Shown here one piece after another: positions 8,786 through 20,200 of a stretch of 64,000 bases of DNA. The stretch spans positions 17,882 through 81,881 of the forward strand of contig JABGQM010000014.1 in NCBI GenBank assembly GCA_018648805.1, written 5' to 3'. Source of the stretch: Verrucomicrobiota bacterium. GTDB taxonomy: Bacteria > Verrucomicrobiota > Kiritimatiellia > UBA8416 > JABMPJ01. Under the pieces are notes generated by a model. It was not told where the DNA came from. It saw only the letters and a program-made list of their open reading frames with translations, and searched no databases. The stretch's first letter is position 1. Each line of letters starts with the position of its first letter. The position numbers and the translations under genes were made by a program.

Positions 8786-9592
8786 ATGTCGGATCTCTTT
8801 CCGTGGCCTGATGAAAAGGTTGCAAAATACAGCGCTCACTACACAACCGACAGGATCACGGTTGACGGCAGGCTGGATGAGCCGTGTTGGCTTGCGGCCA
8901 AGCGCTCCCCGCGCTTTTCGGATCTGGTGAGCGGTCGTCGCAGCATCCACGATACACGTGCGGCTGTGCTGTGGAACGACGAGTACCTGTATGTAGGCTA
9001 CTGGATCGAGGAACCGGACGTCAGGGCCACCTATACTGAGCGTGACGCCTGCATCTATGAAGAGAACGATGTGGAGTTATTTATCGCCGGACAGGATGCC
9101 TACTACGAGTTTCAGATCAACGCGCTGGGTACGATCTATGAGGTGCTGTTTATCTGGGAAGATGCCTACACGCGTGACGGCTACAGTGCGGCGCCGGAGT
9201 TTGACCGGAATGCAGACCTGGCTCGTGACTTTGGCGGTGTAGGCTTCACGCATCCGCGCGGCAACCGGATCGGGTTCTGGAACTGGGATCTGCCCGGTCT
9301 ACAGTCGGCCGTGCATGTGGACGGAACCCTCAATGACGCATCGGACCGCGATCGGGGCTGGACCGTAGAACTGGCTCTGCCCTGGAAGAGTCTGCAGTGG
9401 TTGGCCAAAGCCGACGGGCGGGCGCTCCCTCCTCAGGAAGGGGATACCTGGGGTATGGATTTCAGTCGCTTCAACACCTATAAGGAAGCGCCGCCGGCCG
9501 ATGATCATGGTGGCTGGGCCTGGAGTCCGCATGGGGTGTGGGACTCGCACGTGCCCGAGCTCTTCACGCGCGTCCAGTTCACCCGGGAATAA
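8786..9592 (+). CDS. Carbohydrate-binding family 9-like protein
   Basis: A 268-residue protein with no signal peptide and the CBM9-like beta-sandwich pattern: ITVDGRLDEPCWLAA near the start, then TRAAVLWNDEYLYVGYWIEEPDV, YEENDVELFI, YYEFQINALGTI and, later, WTVELALPWKSL. Such domains bind sugars or serve as sensors or carriers next to enzymes; stand-alone copies have no confirmed role. A textbook ribosome binding site, AAAGGAGG at 8771-8778, marks the start. It directly follows the broken HzsA-like gene, and the two types co-occur in large secreted proteins, so it may be a surviving neighbour of a lost operon. Confidence 0.8.
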   Translation: MSDLFPWPDEKVAKYSAHYTTDRITVDGRLDEPCWLAAKRSPRFSDLVSGRRSIHDTRAAVLWNDEYLYVGYWIEEPDVRATYTERDACIYEENDVELFIAGQDAYYEFQINALGTIYEVLFIWEDAYTRDGYSAAPEFDRNADLARDFGGVGFTHPRGNRIGFWNWDLPGLQSAVHVDGTLNDASDRDRGWTVELALPWKSLQWLAKADGRALPPQEGDTWGMDFSRFNTYKEAPPADDHGGWAWSPHGVWDSHVPELFTRVQFTRE

Positions 9593-9603
9593 CGGGGCCG
9601 CTT

Positions 9604-10089
9604 CTACGTCAGCTTCTGGATCAGTTCGGCATGCTGTGGGAAGCGCTGGTACACCTCATCCCGCGACGGCATCTCAAAGTCATCAAATTCAAAACCGGGT
9701 GCGACCGTACACCCCACCAGGCTATAGCCGTCGCCCATGACTTCGGCGCCGAAGAGGTCCCCCGCCGGCACCACCACGAGGGGCATGGCGCCCTCTGAGA
9801 GACCGACCCGCTGTGCGATGTGCTGCCCGTCCGGCCTGATCCGGTGCAGCTGTAGCGGTTCCCCATCATAGAAATGCCAGACCTCATCCTGCCGGATGCT
9901 GTGTAGCCGTGACACCTCACCCATGTTCAGAAGGAAGTAGATGGCCGTGGAAAACACACGCGCACCACCAAAACGCTCCGGCAAGGCATCCTGCACAACA
10001 CGCTCATGGCTACGGTACACCTCGTTGAACCATCCCCCTTCCGGGTGAGGCATCAATCCCAATCGCTCGATCCATTCGTTTGCTGTCAT
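9604..10089 (-). CDS. DUF985 cupin (cupin_5) protein
   Basis: A 161-residue single-domain cupin. The family start LGLMPHPEGGWFNEVYRS is intact, followed by FSTAIYFLL, the segment SRLHSIRQDEVWHFYDGEPL containing candidate metal-binding His residues, and TVAPGFEFDDFEMPSRDEV near the C terminus. Members resemble yeast YML079w; no reaction is firmly known, though a sugar epimerase-like pocket has been described. It is convergent with the CBM9-like gene, 11 bases apart. Length and motif order are normal. Confidence 0.88.
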   Translation of the reverse strand: MTANEWIERLGLMPHPEGGWFNEVYRSHERVVQDALPERFGGARVFSTAIYFLLNMGEVSRLHSIRQDEVWHFYDGEPLQLHRIRPDGQHIAQRVGLSEGAMPLVVVPAGDLFGAEVMGDGYSLVGCTVAPGFEFDDFEMPSRDEVYQRFPQHAELIQKLT

Positions 10090-10344
10090 CTGGCGAACTA
10101 TACCTTCGGACTCAGGTGATCACAAGTATGCACGGGCATGCCAATGGGGAGCTGAAAGCGGCCTGCTAGCGGTGATGCGGGATGGGGATGCCGCGGCAAT
10201 GGGATGAGCGGGTCGTTCAACAGGCTCAACGGCAGACGGTGTCCATCCAAATGGTTGTTCCTGCACCCGTGATCCTGCTATCTTTCTTCTTGAGGAACCG
10301 ACAGCGGCATGGGGCGTGAATCAGCCGCTTAGCAATAGTGAGGT
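10090..10344. other. Divergent intergenic region, nothing recognised
   Basis: This 255-base gap separates the start of the DUF985 cupin gene (minus) from the start of the YaiI-type gene (plus), so promoters for both must lie here. I see no clear -35/-10 pair, RNA gene, or repeat. GTGAGGT just before 10345 is the likely ribosome binding site of the plus-strand gene. Confidence 0.4.
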
Positions 10345-10833
10345 ATGGGTGTGTTGGATATCTTTGTAGATGCGGATGCCTGCCCTGTAAAGCAGGAGGT
10401 CTACCGCGTGGCTCGTCGATGCGACCTCAAGGTGACGTTGGTTGCCAACGCATGGATGCGTATCCCCGATGATGACCGAATCTCGCTGACCGTCGTGGGT
10501 GCCGGGGCGGATGTGGCGGATGACTGGATTGTGGATCATGTTCAGCCCGGCGATATTGTTGTGACCGCTGACATACCGCTGGCGGCGCGTTGCATTAAGA
10601 AGGATGCACGTGTTATCGGGCCGTCAGGAAAACCATTTTCGGAGGCGAGCATTGGTGACGCGGTGGCCCAGCGAGACCTGATGACCGAGCTTCGTGCGGC
10701 GGGAATTGTTACCGGCGGGCCGCCGCCCCTGCAACAGCGTGACCGATCCCTTTTCCTCAATCAACTGGACGTGCTCATTCAGGCCATACGCCGCAAACCC
10801 CCACCCCCTGCGCCTGAGGTAACGGATAGATGA
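10345..10833 (+). CDS. YaiI/YqxD family protein (UPF0178, DUF188)
   Basis: A 162-residue protein of the DUF188 family. Conserved acidic motifs typical of a PIN-like metal-binding fold are present: IFVDADACPVKQEVYR at the start, ADDWIVDHVQPGDIVVTADIPLA in the middle, then GKPFSEASIGDAVAQRDLM. The arrangement of Asp residues suggests a nuclease-like site, but activity in the family is not established. Its last four bases overlap the start of the next gene (ATGA), so translation is probably coupled. Confidence 0.88.
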   Translation: MGVLDIFVDADACPVKQEVYRVARRCDLKVTLVANAWMRIPDDDRISLTVVGAGADVADDWIVDHVQPGDIVVTADIPLAARCIKKDARVIGPSGKPFSEASIGDAVAQRDLMTELRAAGIVTGGPPPLQQRDRSLFLNQLDVLIQAIRRKPPPPAPEVTDR

Positions 10834-11516
10834 AACCTACCATACAGCTAGCTGAGACCCGGACGCCTGCGGGGCGGCGATTGGTCCTCGCTCAGCATGA
10901 CCGAGACTTCAACCTGATGGATGAGGGCTACCCCCTCATGACCAGTCGGGAACATGAGTCCGAACTGGAACTGGCCCGCCTTGGCTGTGCCCACAGTGCG
11001 TCTCGACCAGCCCCCCGCGTTCTGATCGGTGGGTTGGGGATGGGGTACACGTTGCGCCAAACGCTGGACCTTTTTCCGCCGTCGGCCACGGTGGTGGTTG
11101 CTGAGTTGCTGCCTGATATTGTCGAATGGAACCGTGTCTATCTGGGAGATCTCACCGATCATCCCATGCGGGACGAACGCGTTACGGTGAAGGTTTGCGA
11201 TGTCGTGGACGTGGTGAGGAAGAATGCGCATCCGTTTGACGCCATTCTGATCGACATCGACAACGGACCGGAAGCGATCAGCGATTACCAGGACCATGCG
11301 CTCTACAGTACGGCGGGTATCGGCATGTTGATGCGTGCACTGACCGCCGCAGGTTGCCTGGCCATCTGGTCGGCAGGGATCGATCGGCGATTCGAACGCC
11401 GCTTGCGGCGTGAGGGCCTGCACGTGAAGGCGTTTCAGGTACCGGCACACAAGGGCGCCAAGGCGCGCTCCAAATGTATCTGGGTTGCATCCCGAGATCC
11501 TAACTCTCTGCCCTGA
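10830..11516 (+). CDS. Spermidine synthase-like methyltransferase-fold protein
   Basis: A 228-residue protein with a Rossmann methyltransferase fold resembling the catalytic half of spermidine synthases. A glycine-rich nucleotide loop, VLIGGLGMGYTLRQTL, is followed by VVVAELLPDIVEWNR with an acidic residue at the end of strand two, and by FDAILIDIDNGPE in the position of the SpeE active-site aspartates. The N-terminal tetramerisation domain of classical SpeE is reduced. Related stand-alone proteins are annotated as spermidine synthase-like with unproven substrate. It is translationally coupled to the YaiI-type gene. Confidence 0.72.
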   Translation: MKPTIQLAETRTPAGRRLVLAQHDRDFNLMDEGYPLMTSREHESELELARLGCAHSASRPAPRVLIGGLGMGYTLRQTLDLFPPSATVVVAELLPDIVEWNRVYLGDLTDHPMRDERVTVKVCDVVDVVRKNAHPFDAILIDIDNGPEAISDYQDHALYSTAGIGMLMRALTAAGCLAIWSAGIDRRFERRLRREGLHVKAFQVPAHKGAKARSKCIWVASRDPNSLP

Positions 11517-11617
11517 CCCCTGCCTCCTGCATGCCCCGCCGTAGCCCGGAGGGCGAAGGAGGGCCCCCTGACTCTATTGCCTTGATCTATGACGGCATTC
11601 GGTTGATCGTTAGGGGC

Positions 11618-12787
11618 ATGAGCACGCTTGAATCCACTCCCCTGGTCATCATCGGCGCCGGCGCTGCGGGCCTCATGGCCGCATGCCACGCCGGCGAACG
11701 AGGGGTTCCGGCCCTGTTGCTGGAGCGCAAACACCGCGCCGGAAGCAAGCTGCTCATGTGTGGCAACGGCCGCTGCAACCTATCCTCCTGTCTGCAACCT
11801 GATGCGATGCTGGCCGATTTCGGGGACCCCCTGGACGCGTTCCTGCGTCCCGCCATCAGAGCGTTCACCCCCGCTCAGCTTCAGCATTGGTTTGAGGCCA
11901 GCGGACTGCCCCTTATGCGTACGCGTGACGGCAAGGTGTTTCCGAGGTCCGAGCGCGCCGCCGATGTGGTCAAGTGCTTGAGTGACGTGCTGCGCCGGTT
12001 CAGCATGCCGATCTGCTACAACGCGCCGGTTGAGAGCATCACAGCGGGTGCCACCGGTTTTACCGTTCAGACGCGCACGTTCCGGATAGAGGCCGAGCGG
12101 GTGCTGCTTGCCACGGGCGGTGTGAGCTATCCGAAGACCGGCAGCGTGGGCGATGGCCAACGCCTGGCCCGTGAGCTGGGGCACCGATTGCAGCCTTACC
12201 GTCCCGGCCTTGTGGGTATTGACTGGAGTGGGTCGTGGCTCGCCGCTCACCAGGGGCAGCAATTCAAGAGCGCCCATGTTCGTATTCTGGATGGGGACCA
12301 GTGCATCGGGGAGACGACCGGCTTGCTGGAATGCGAACGCTGGGGTCTGGGCGGCGGGGCGATTTCGAATGCAACGCGACTGATCTCCCGACTCAATGCC
12401 CGGAACCCCGGCGTGGAGATTACCTATGCACCCATGCAGGCCCCCCTGTCTATTCCTGCGTTGACGATGCGTCCGCTCAAGGAGGCGATGGTGACGGTGG
12501 GCGGCGTGGATCTGCGCGATATCTCGCCTGCCACGATGGCCTCCACCGTGACGCCAGGACTTTATTTTGCGGGTGAAGTGATCGATGTGGATGGTCCCAC
12601 CGGGGGCTACAATCTTACCGCCGCTTTTGCCACGGCCCGCCTCGCTGTCAGTACGATAGCCAAAGAAGGCCATTACACACCACCCGCCACAAAAGCCCGG
12701 CCCCAGGGCCGTCGGGGCAGCAAGCCGGATCGACGCCGCCGTCCCGCGCCGCGTCCAGACCGTCGGCGTCGCAAAAGCGCGAGGTGA
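11618..12787 (+). CDS. HI0933/YhiN family FAD-dependent oxidoreductase
   Basis: About 389 residues. The N-terminal dinucleotide-binding motif LVIIGAGAAGLMAACHAG is followed by the family marker GSKLLMCGNGRCN, and a second FAD segment near the C terminus reads GLYFAGEVIDVDGPTGGYNL. HI0933-type flavoproteins (also called BaiN or YhiN) are widespread reductases, mostly without known substrates. I set the start at ATG 11618 because the FAD motif begins soon after; an in-frame ATG at 11531 would add 29 residues partly encoded by an intergenic GTAGCCCGGAGGGCGAAGG-type repeat. The last 35 residues form a very basic Arg/Pro/Lys tail that is unusual for the family. It overlaps the next gene by four bases. 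Confidence 0.85.
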   Translation: MSTLESTPLVIIGAGAAGLMAACHAGERGVPALLLERKHRAGSKLLMCGNGRCNLSSCLQPDAMLADFGDPLDAFLRPAIRAFTPAQLQHWFEASGLPLMRTRDGKVFPRSERAADVVKCLSDVLRRFSMPICYNAPVESITAGATGFTVQTRTFRIEAERVLLATGGVSYPKTGSVGDGQRLARELGHRLQPYRPGLVGIDWSGSWLAAHQGQQFKSAHVRILDGDQCIGETTGLLECERWGLGGGAISNATRLISRLNARNPGVEITYAPMQAPLSIPALTMRPLKEAMVTVGGVDLRDISPATMASTVTPGLYFAGEVIDVDGPTGGYNLTAAFATARLAVSTIAKEGHYTPPATKARPQGRRGSKPDRRRRPAPRPDRRRRKSAR

Positions 12788-13914
12788 TTATCGTGACGAG
12801 GCTGACTGTCCCTGCATCTGCTCTGCTTTTCTGTCTGGGGTGCCTCATTGCGCCACCCGCTACACGAGCCGAGGAGATTGTCGTGCAGATTAGCGATCCG
12901 CCGGCAACAGGCGTCGTTCAAGTGGTCCTATTCGACTCGGCCAACGCATTCGGCGACCTTCGTGATCCGGTCAGGGAAGTTACCTTCCCGTTGGATGGCC
13001 GCGGAAGCTATCGCCTGGAGAACGTGCCCCCCGGCGAGTATGCGCTCCTCGTGTTTCATGACGAGAATGGGAACGGTCGGCTGGACCGGAACTTCATCGG
13101 GATTCCGAGGGAGCCCTTGGGCTTTTCGAATGGCTATCGCCCCAAGGGACCGCCCAGCTACAAGCGTGCCACCTTCTCGCTTCAGAGCGAGGCGTCACAC
13201 CACGTTATGGTCGCGCTTTCAAGGCCACTGGGTCGCCGTGGCCGTCTGGGCGTTGGACTAGGCGTCATTGCGCGAAGCAGTCCCTACCGCGACTACAAGG
13301 GCGGCGTCTACCAGGCCATCCCCGCCATCACCTATATCGGGGATCGCCTGCAGATCTACGGGCCGCGGATGCAAGCGGGTGTTGTGGGGAACGGAAAGCT
13401 CCGCCTGGCCGCCATCGGCGAGTATCGCATCGGCGTCTACGAGGAAGACGACAGCCCGGCCCTGACCGGTATGGGTGATGCCGAGAGCACACTGATGGCC
13501 GGTCTGTCGCTGCAGGCCGAGTTGCCGGGCGGCATCGACGTGTCGTTGAGCTACGTACACGATGTACTGGACAGGATCGGTGGTGGTGATGCGAGGATTG
13601 GGATCGCGAAATCGTTCCCGCAAGGCGTATTCAGGATCGCGCCACAGATCGGATTGAACTGGATGAGTTCAGAACATGCCAACAATGATTTTGGAGTGGC
13701 CGCAGACGAGGTGCTTCCCGACCGACCGTCCTATCAGCTGGACGCCGTGCTGAGCGGCGAGATAGGTGTGGGGGTATTCATCGATATCACCCGCGACTGG
13801 GTGGTGATTATCGATGCTGGCGTTGAGTTTCTTGATGCCGAGGTCACCCGGAGTCCGATCGTAAGCAAGGACTACGTCATGAAGGGCTTCGCCGCCGTCA
13901 GCTACATCTTCTGA
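12784..13914 (+). CDS. DUF2141 - MipA/OmpV fusion outer-membrane protein
   Basis: A 376-residue exported protein starting at GTG 12784 (or GTG 12793). After a signal peptide ending near TRAEE come residues of a DUF2141 beta-sandwich: VVQVVLFDSANAF, then LENVPPGEYALLVFHDENGNGRLDRN, a diagnostic block, and SNGYRPKGPPSY. From about residue 155 a MipA/OmpV-type beta-barrel follows (LGVGLGVIARSSPYRDYKGG through to the terminal aromatic KGFAAVSYIF). MipA-like barrels sit in the outer membrane, and in E. coli MipA scaffolds murein enzymes. The final Phe is normal for barrel insertion. The two domains are usually on separate proteins. It overlaps the flavoprotein stop. Confidence 0.78.
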   Translation: MIIVTRLTVPASALLFCLGCLIAPPATRAEEIVVQISDPPATGVVQVVLFDSANAFGDLRDPVREVTFPLDGRGSYRLENVPPGEYALLVFHDENGNGRLDRNFIGIPREPLGFSNGYRPKGPPSYKRATFSLQSEASHHVMVALSRPLGRRGRLGVGLGVIARSSPYRDYKGGVYQAIPAITYIGDRLQIYGPRMQAGVVGNGKLRLAAIGEYRIGVYEEDDSPALTGMGDAESTLMAGLSLQAELPGGIDVSLSYVHDVLDRIGGGDARIGIAKSFPQGVFRIAPQIGLNWMSSEHANNDFGVAADEVLPDRPSYQLDAVLSGEIGVGVFIDITRDWVVIIDAGVEFLDAEVTRSPIVSKDYVMKGFAAVSYIF

Positions 13915-14231
13915 AATGATCCGTTCTGACGCGACTTTCCTTTCTTGTCCGCCTGTGGACTCCCCACACGTGCACCTGCACTTAAGCCCTATCTTAAACG
14001 GCACACTTACGCCACCCGCTTGGTCGGATCCCTAGTCAGGCGATTCCAGAAGTCGCAGAACTCCGTGCACACGACCCGAGCATGCCGACAGCTGTTGTTA
14101 CGTAGACGTTACACAGGGGCGATGAGGGGTGTGGTTTAATGGTCGAAGAGATTGGTGTCGGCAGGCGTATAGAGAGTAGGGTGATGGAACGTGAATGGCG
14201 GGCGGCGGTAACGACAGTGGAGGTCAGGCAG
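13915..14231. other. 317-base gap upstream of the giant macroglobulin-like gene
   Basis: No RNA gene or repeat was recognised here. A longer frame of the downstream gene extends back to 14139, but the signal peptide argues that translation starts at 14232. GGAGGTC at 14219-14225 is the likely ribosome binding site. The promoter of the giant gene should lie in this stretch; I could not pick a convincing -10/-35 pair. Confidence 0.4.
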
Positions 14232-17200
14232 ATGAAACGATTTTCTTATCTTGCAGGCAGAGCAGTGACGAAGCGCGGGCGATGCGCCGTGTTGGCGGTG
14301 ATCGCGCTGGGGGTGCTGGTGGGATGGGCGGGCCCGTTGGATGCCGCACAGACGGGGGCGGATGAACGGCTGTATATGGAGGCATTGGGACAGTATCACG
14401 GCGAGGACTACGCCGGCGCGGCTGAGGTCGCCATGGAGGTCATCGAACGTCACGCCGATTCTGATTGGCACACCAAGGCACGTTTTCTGAGGGCCCGTGC
14501 CCTGGTAGCGCTCAAACGGTTCAAGGAAGCGGAGGCGATCTATGAGAAGGAAGCCGCCCGCCTGCTCGCGGGCACGCGCAAGCGTGAGATCGCGGGAGTG
14601 GTAGTGGCCTTTGCGGACCGCTTGGCCACACCGGCCGATCCGAAGGTGCTGGATGCCCCCCCGCCTGACTTCGGCAAAGCTTATAAGCTCTATGACAGAG
14701 TTCTGCAGATGGAGATCGGACGCGAGCTGCGTGACGAGGTGATGTTCAAGAAGGCCCGCGCGATCCAGCAGGCTGGCAACGCACACCAGGTCATCGCCGA
14801 TCTCGAGGCCTATCTGGGCCTGTTCGATCCCCGCTGGTCTGGCCCTGCCGGTGCGGGTAACGGGGCCGCCCGCCCCAAGACGAATCCACCCGCACCGGGA
14901 GCTCATATCGCGGAAGCGCGCTACTTCCTGGCCATGGCGCTGCGCGACAGCCGCCAACTCCCGCGCAGCCGCTGGGAGGCCCGCGATCTGCTGGCGCGGC
15001 TAACGGACGCACCGGCGCGGGACGACGCCCTGGCGGCCGACACGCGCTGGTTGCTGGTCACGGCCTTTGGGATGCCGCAGCCGCAAGCCAGTGAACTGGA
15101 ACGCGCCGTGAAGGCAACGCGTGATTTTCTCAAGGCGCATCATGCCGATCCACGCGCGGTAAAGGCCGCCTACCTGGTTCCGCAGGCCTACGAGAATCAC
15201 GGGCGCCCCGACCAGGCCATCGCACAGTACCAGGCCTTTATCGACGGAGGCGCGTATGCCCTGCCGGACGGCGAAGCGGCTCACGAGCCGATCGAGCCCA
15301 AAGCGGCCCAATCAGCGACCGAATATGAGGAGCAGTCGCGCCGGGAGGCGCTCTATAAAATTGGGCAGCTTCGCTTCGCGCAGCGCGGCTATGATGACGC
15401 CATCGCCGCCTGGCAGCGCTACGGGACCCGCTTCCCGAACGGTCCGCACTGGGCCGCGAGCCAACAGGGCATTCTGAATGCCGAGTTCCAGAAAGGCGTA
15501 CAGGCCCTGGCCGACAAGGAGTATGCGACGGCCCGCACGCTGTTCGAGAGTTTCCTACGCGCCCACCCGCTCGACAGCCGGGCCCGCCAAATCCTCTTTA
15601 CGTTTGGCCAGATCCACCACGCACAGGCTGGGGAACTGGCCGATGCGAAAGGGGATCCGGCTGCGATCAAGGCGCACTACCAAGAGGCCATTGATGAATG
15701 GAGCCGCCTGATCAGCAAGTATCCCAACACAGAGGAATCTTCGCTGGCACTGTTCCGCAGCGGGTCGGTTCAGGAAGAGCACCTGGACGCACAGGCAAAG
15801 GCCCTGGCTACGTTCCGCCGCCTGACCTGGGGCTCCTACGCGGGCCAAGCCCAGCAACGTATCGCGGAGATGACCCGCAAAAACCTGAAGCTGAGTACCG
15901 AGCGTAGGTTCCGTACCAGCGAAATGCCCACGGTTCAACTCAAGACGCGCAACATCGAGAAGGTGACGGTGCGCACCTACCGGCTCAACGTGGAGGCCTA
16001 CTTCCGTAAGATTCATGCTACGCGTGGCGTGGAGGAGCTGGACGTCTCGTTGATCGAACCGGACCGCACCTGGGAGCTGGACATCGACGGCTATGCTAAG
16101 TACAAGCCGCTGACCAGCGAGATCGAGATTCCGTTCGAGAAAGACGCGCCGGGTGCCTACGTCGTCACCATCAGCGAGGAGGACTGGGAAGCCACGACGC
16201 TGGTGATCCGCTCGGATCTTGACTTGATCGTGAAGACCAGTCGCCGCCAGGCGCTGGTGTTCGTGCAGAATCGGCTCAAGCGAGGGCCGGCGAAGGATGT
16301 CAAGGTGCTGCTCAGCGATGGCGAGGCCATCTTCGGCACGGGCACCACAGGCAAGGACGGGGTCTATACAGACACCTTCGACGTTTTGAAGGAACTGGGT
16401 GCAATCGGAGTGCTGGCCGTGGCGGACGGGCATGTGGCATCGCACAATCTCAACTTGGAAGGGCTGGGCTTCAGCAGCGGGCTGGCGCCGCGCGGCTACA
16501 TCTATACCGCGCGACCGGTCTACCGCCCGGGCGAGCATGTGGCGGTGCGCGGCATCCTGCGCGATGTGATAAAGGGCAGCTACACGATTCCTACCGAGCC
16601 CTTCACCATCACGGTCACGGATGCCCAGGGCCGTATGATCCGGGAAGAAGAGCAGGCGCTCAGCGAGTTCGGTACCTTTGCCACAGAGTTCGACCTGGCG
16701 GAGGTCGCAGGTCTGGGTGCCTATACCGTCCGCGCCAGCCTGCAACGCAAGCATCAGGCCGCCCTGCAGTTCACGGGCACATTCGAGGTGCAGCGCTTCA
16801 AGCTGGAGAAGATCCGCCTCGCACTCGACCTCCCGCGCGATGTCTACTTCCGCGGGGAGACCGTCGCGGGCACCATCTCGGCTTCCTACTACTGGGGTGA
16901 GCCGGTGGCCAATGCGCCGCTGCGCTACCAGCTTCCGGACGGACGCTCGTACACGGTCGAAACAGATGCCAAGGGCGAGGTCGCCTTTGTCTTCGATACC
17001 ACCGCTATGACGCCCGGTCAGGGGCTGGCCTTTACCGCCACGTTGACGGCCGAAAACGTGTCGACCAGCAAGCAGGCCTTCCTGGCGTTGCTCGGATTCA
17101 CGGCCGAGGTTAAACCCAGCCAGCCGCTCATCGTCGCGGGCGAACCGGTCGACGTAGAGATCACCACCACCGCCGCCGACGGCACGCCGAGCGGGCGTGA

Positions 17201-20200
17201 ACTCACGCTGTCTGTGCTGCGCCGGATTCCGCGCGCACAGGACCGGGTCCTGGACCTGATCCCGTGGCTGGCGCCACCCCAGGCCCCGCCCGCCGAAACG
17301 ACTGTACAGGAGCACGCCGTGGTCACGGATGTCAAAACCGGGACCGCGCGCCTCGCGCTTGAGCTGCCCGACGGGGGCGACTACATCCTGCGGGTGTCCG
17401 GTCCGGACCGCCATGACCAGACGGTGACTGCCGACGCCACGCTCAAGGTGTCCGGCGACGACGATGCCACACGCCTGCGCTTCTTTGCCAAGACGGCCGA
17501 ACTGAAGGTTGGGGCCCGGGCAACGGTCAAGCTGCATTCACGCATGGAACCGACCCTGACCTTGCTGACCTACGAGGGCGAGGAGATCCTGCGCTACGAG
17601 GTGGTGGATCTTGCGAAAGGGTACACGCCGGTCAGGTTCGAGGTTGGGCACGACCTTTTCCCAAACTTCCGGATCAGTGCGGCGACGATGGATGGGCGCG
17701 ACCTGCGCACGGCGCGCAAGGATTTCACGGTGAAGCGTCAGTTGAACGTGACCGTTCGTCCGATCAAGCAGGCCTACCGGCCGGGCGAGCAGGCAGAGGT
17801 AGAGATCACCGTTACCGATCAGTTGGGCCAGCCGGTCGAGGCGGAACTGAGCCTGGCGCTGGTGAACGAGGCCCTTTTCGCGGCCTATCCGGACCGGACG
17901 CCGCCGATCCTGGCCTTCTTCCAGGACGTCGCAAAACGCCATGCGGAGTTCCGCGTGGGCGCGACCTGTGCCTTCCGCTACGAGGCCGCGCCACGGAAGG
18001 TGATCAAGGAGGTCCTCGCCGAAGGCGAACGCCTGCAGCAACGCAGGCAAGACACCCGGAGACTGCAAGAACTACAGGTTCAACAATCGGCCCAGTTCGT
18101 CAATTTCGGGGGCGTGCAGGTTGCCAATGCGCCGATGATTGTGAATGGGTCGAGGGTCTTGAGTGGGCAGTTCAGTCTTGGCGGCGGGGTCGCGGGCTTG
18201 GACCGCAATCAGGCTCGGAACAGTAGGGTCACGCTACAGCAAGACGTCGCGAACCAACAGCACGCCGGTTACTGGTCGCGGTCGGGCCTGAGCTCCGCCT
18301 CTGCGCCACGTCGTGAGGTCGCGGGTGAGGGGTTCTGGCTGCCGGGGGTCGTGACCGATGCGAAAGGGCAGGCCACAGTCGAGCTGGCGATGCCACAGAC
18401 CACCACGGAATGGCGTCTGACGGCGCGAGGATGTACGCCCGCCACGCTGGTGGGCCAAGGCCAGGCCCAGACCTTGACCCGCAAGGACTTCTTTGTGGAG
18501 ATCAAAGCCCCGGCGGCGGTGCGCGAAGGCGACACGCTGCGCGTGCTGGCCAAGGTGCACAACCTGACCGACTACACGGGGCCCGTGGCAGTGACGCTTG
18601 ATATCGGGGCGACCGGCCGCGACGGTAATCTGGCCCACCGCGAAGCCAACGTCACGCTCACGGATGCGGGTGGCGCCACGGTGGTGTTTGAGGGCGTAAA
18701 GGTACCGTTGGTGGACGGGTTGCAGTTGCAGGTCACGGCCCGGGCTGGTGGACGGAAGGACATGCAGGATGCCCTCGAACTGGCCGTGCCGGTGCGCCCA
18801 TGGGGCATGGAGTATGCCGCCCACGCCGGTGGCGTGGCGCGGGGCGACGCGACGGCGCTGTTGCGCCTGCCCAAAGCTGAGTATACACGCCGCTGGCTCA
18901 CGGTCACAGTGGCGCCGGCGCTGCAGCAGGCGGTGCTCGAAATGGCGCTGTCGCCGCAGCCGGTCCCGCTGCCGGGGCCGCGCATGGAGCCATCTGGACA
19001 GAGCCCGGGCAGTGAGCTGCTGGCGGCGGCAAGTGCGCTTGAGTATGGACGCCGGAGCAAGGCACCGGCGGAAACGACCCGGGCGTTGGTGGCCAAGTGC
19101 CGGCGCCTGACGGCCGGTCTGGTGGCGGCGCAGCGTTCCGACGGCGGATGGTCGTGGCACGGCGCCACGGGCAAGGTGTCGGACTGGCCGTCCTCATGCC
19201 GGACGTTTTGGGGACTCGTTGCCGCGCGTGAGGCGGGTATTGCGGTGCATCCGGATACGATCAAGAAAGCCACGACCTATCTGCAGAAACGCTTCCAGAG
19301 TCTCGGGGCGAATGATCACGAGGGCAAGGCCGTGATCCTGCACGGACTGTCGGTCACCAAGGCCGCCGAGTTCGCCAGCCTGAATCGGCTCTACCGTGCC
19401 CGCAACGAACTGGGTACGACGGCGTTGGCGTATACGGCTCTGGCATTTCTGAACCAGGGGCGCCCGGAGATCGCGACTGAGCTGGCGGCGCTATTGGAAG
19501 CGAAGACAGACACCACCGGGGCAGACGATCACAAGCGGGTCTACTGGAAGCACGCGGCCCGTCATCCCTACCTGCATGACGATGTGGAGACCACCGCCCT
19601 GAGCCTGCTCGTGCTGGCGCAGACCCGGCCTAAGGCCGCGGCGGGCGCCTCGGCGGCTGATTACCTGCTGGGTCGACGCGGCTGTTTCGGGTGGAATCCG
19701 GCCAAGGCCCGCGGCCCCGCCATTGCGGCGCTGGCGGCCTGGTTTGGCGAGGGCGACGACCGCCGCACAGATTACCGCGTGGCGGTCAGGGCCAACGACA
19801 AGGAGATCGGCACCATCGACAGCACGCAGACGCAGCAGACGCGGCTGTTCGAGGTGCCGGATGCGGCCCTTGTGACCGCGGACAATCGCGTGACGTTCAG
19901 CATGCAGGGGCACGGCGCGTATGCCTATGCGGCCACCTTGCGCGGGTTCTCGCCCGAGCTCAAGAATCCCCGCACGATTACCCACCCGTACGTCCGGGCA
20001 CGTCACTACTACCATGCCCAGCGTGAGTATCGCGGCCGTCCCATCGGGGTACGGAGCACCTCGCCGGTACGCCATCTCGAAAGCGGCCAGCGCGTTGACG
20101 TGTTGCTGGACGTGTACGAACGGTCGTACACCGGCTACCTCGTTATCGAGGAGCCGCTGCCGGCCGGCACGATGCTGGTGGAGGGGTCGGTGAGTGGTGA

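Noticed and set aside
14139..14231. Longer start of the macroglobulin-like protein
   Set aside because: The added 31 residues precede a clean signal peptide that starts at 14232 behind GGAGGTC.
15555..17537. 660-codon minus-strand frame inside the macroglobulin gene
   Set aside because: It is an antisense shadow of a GC-rich coding frame with no recognisable domain or binding site.
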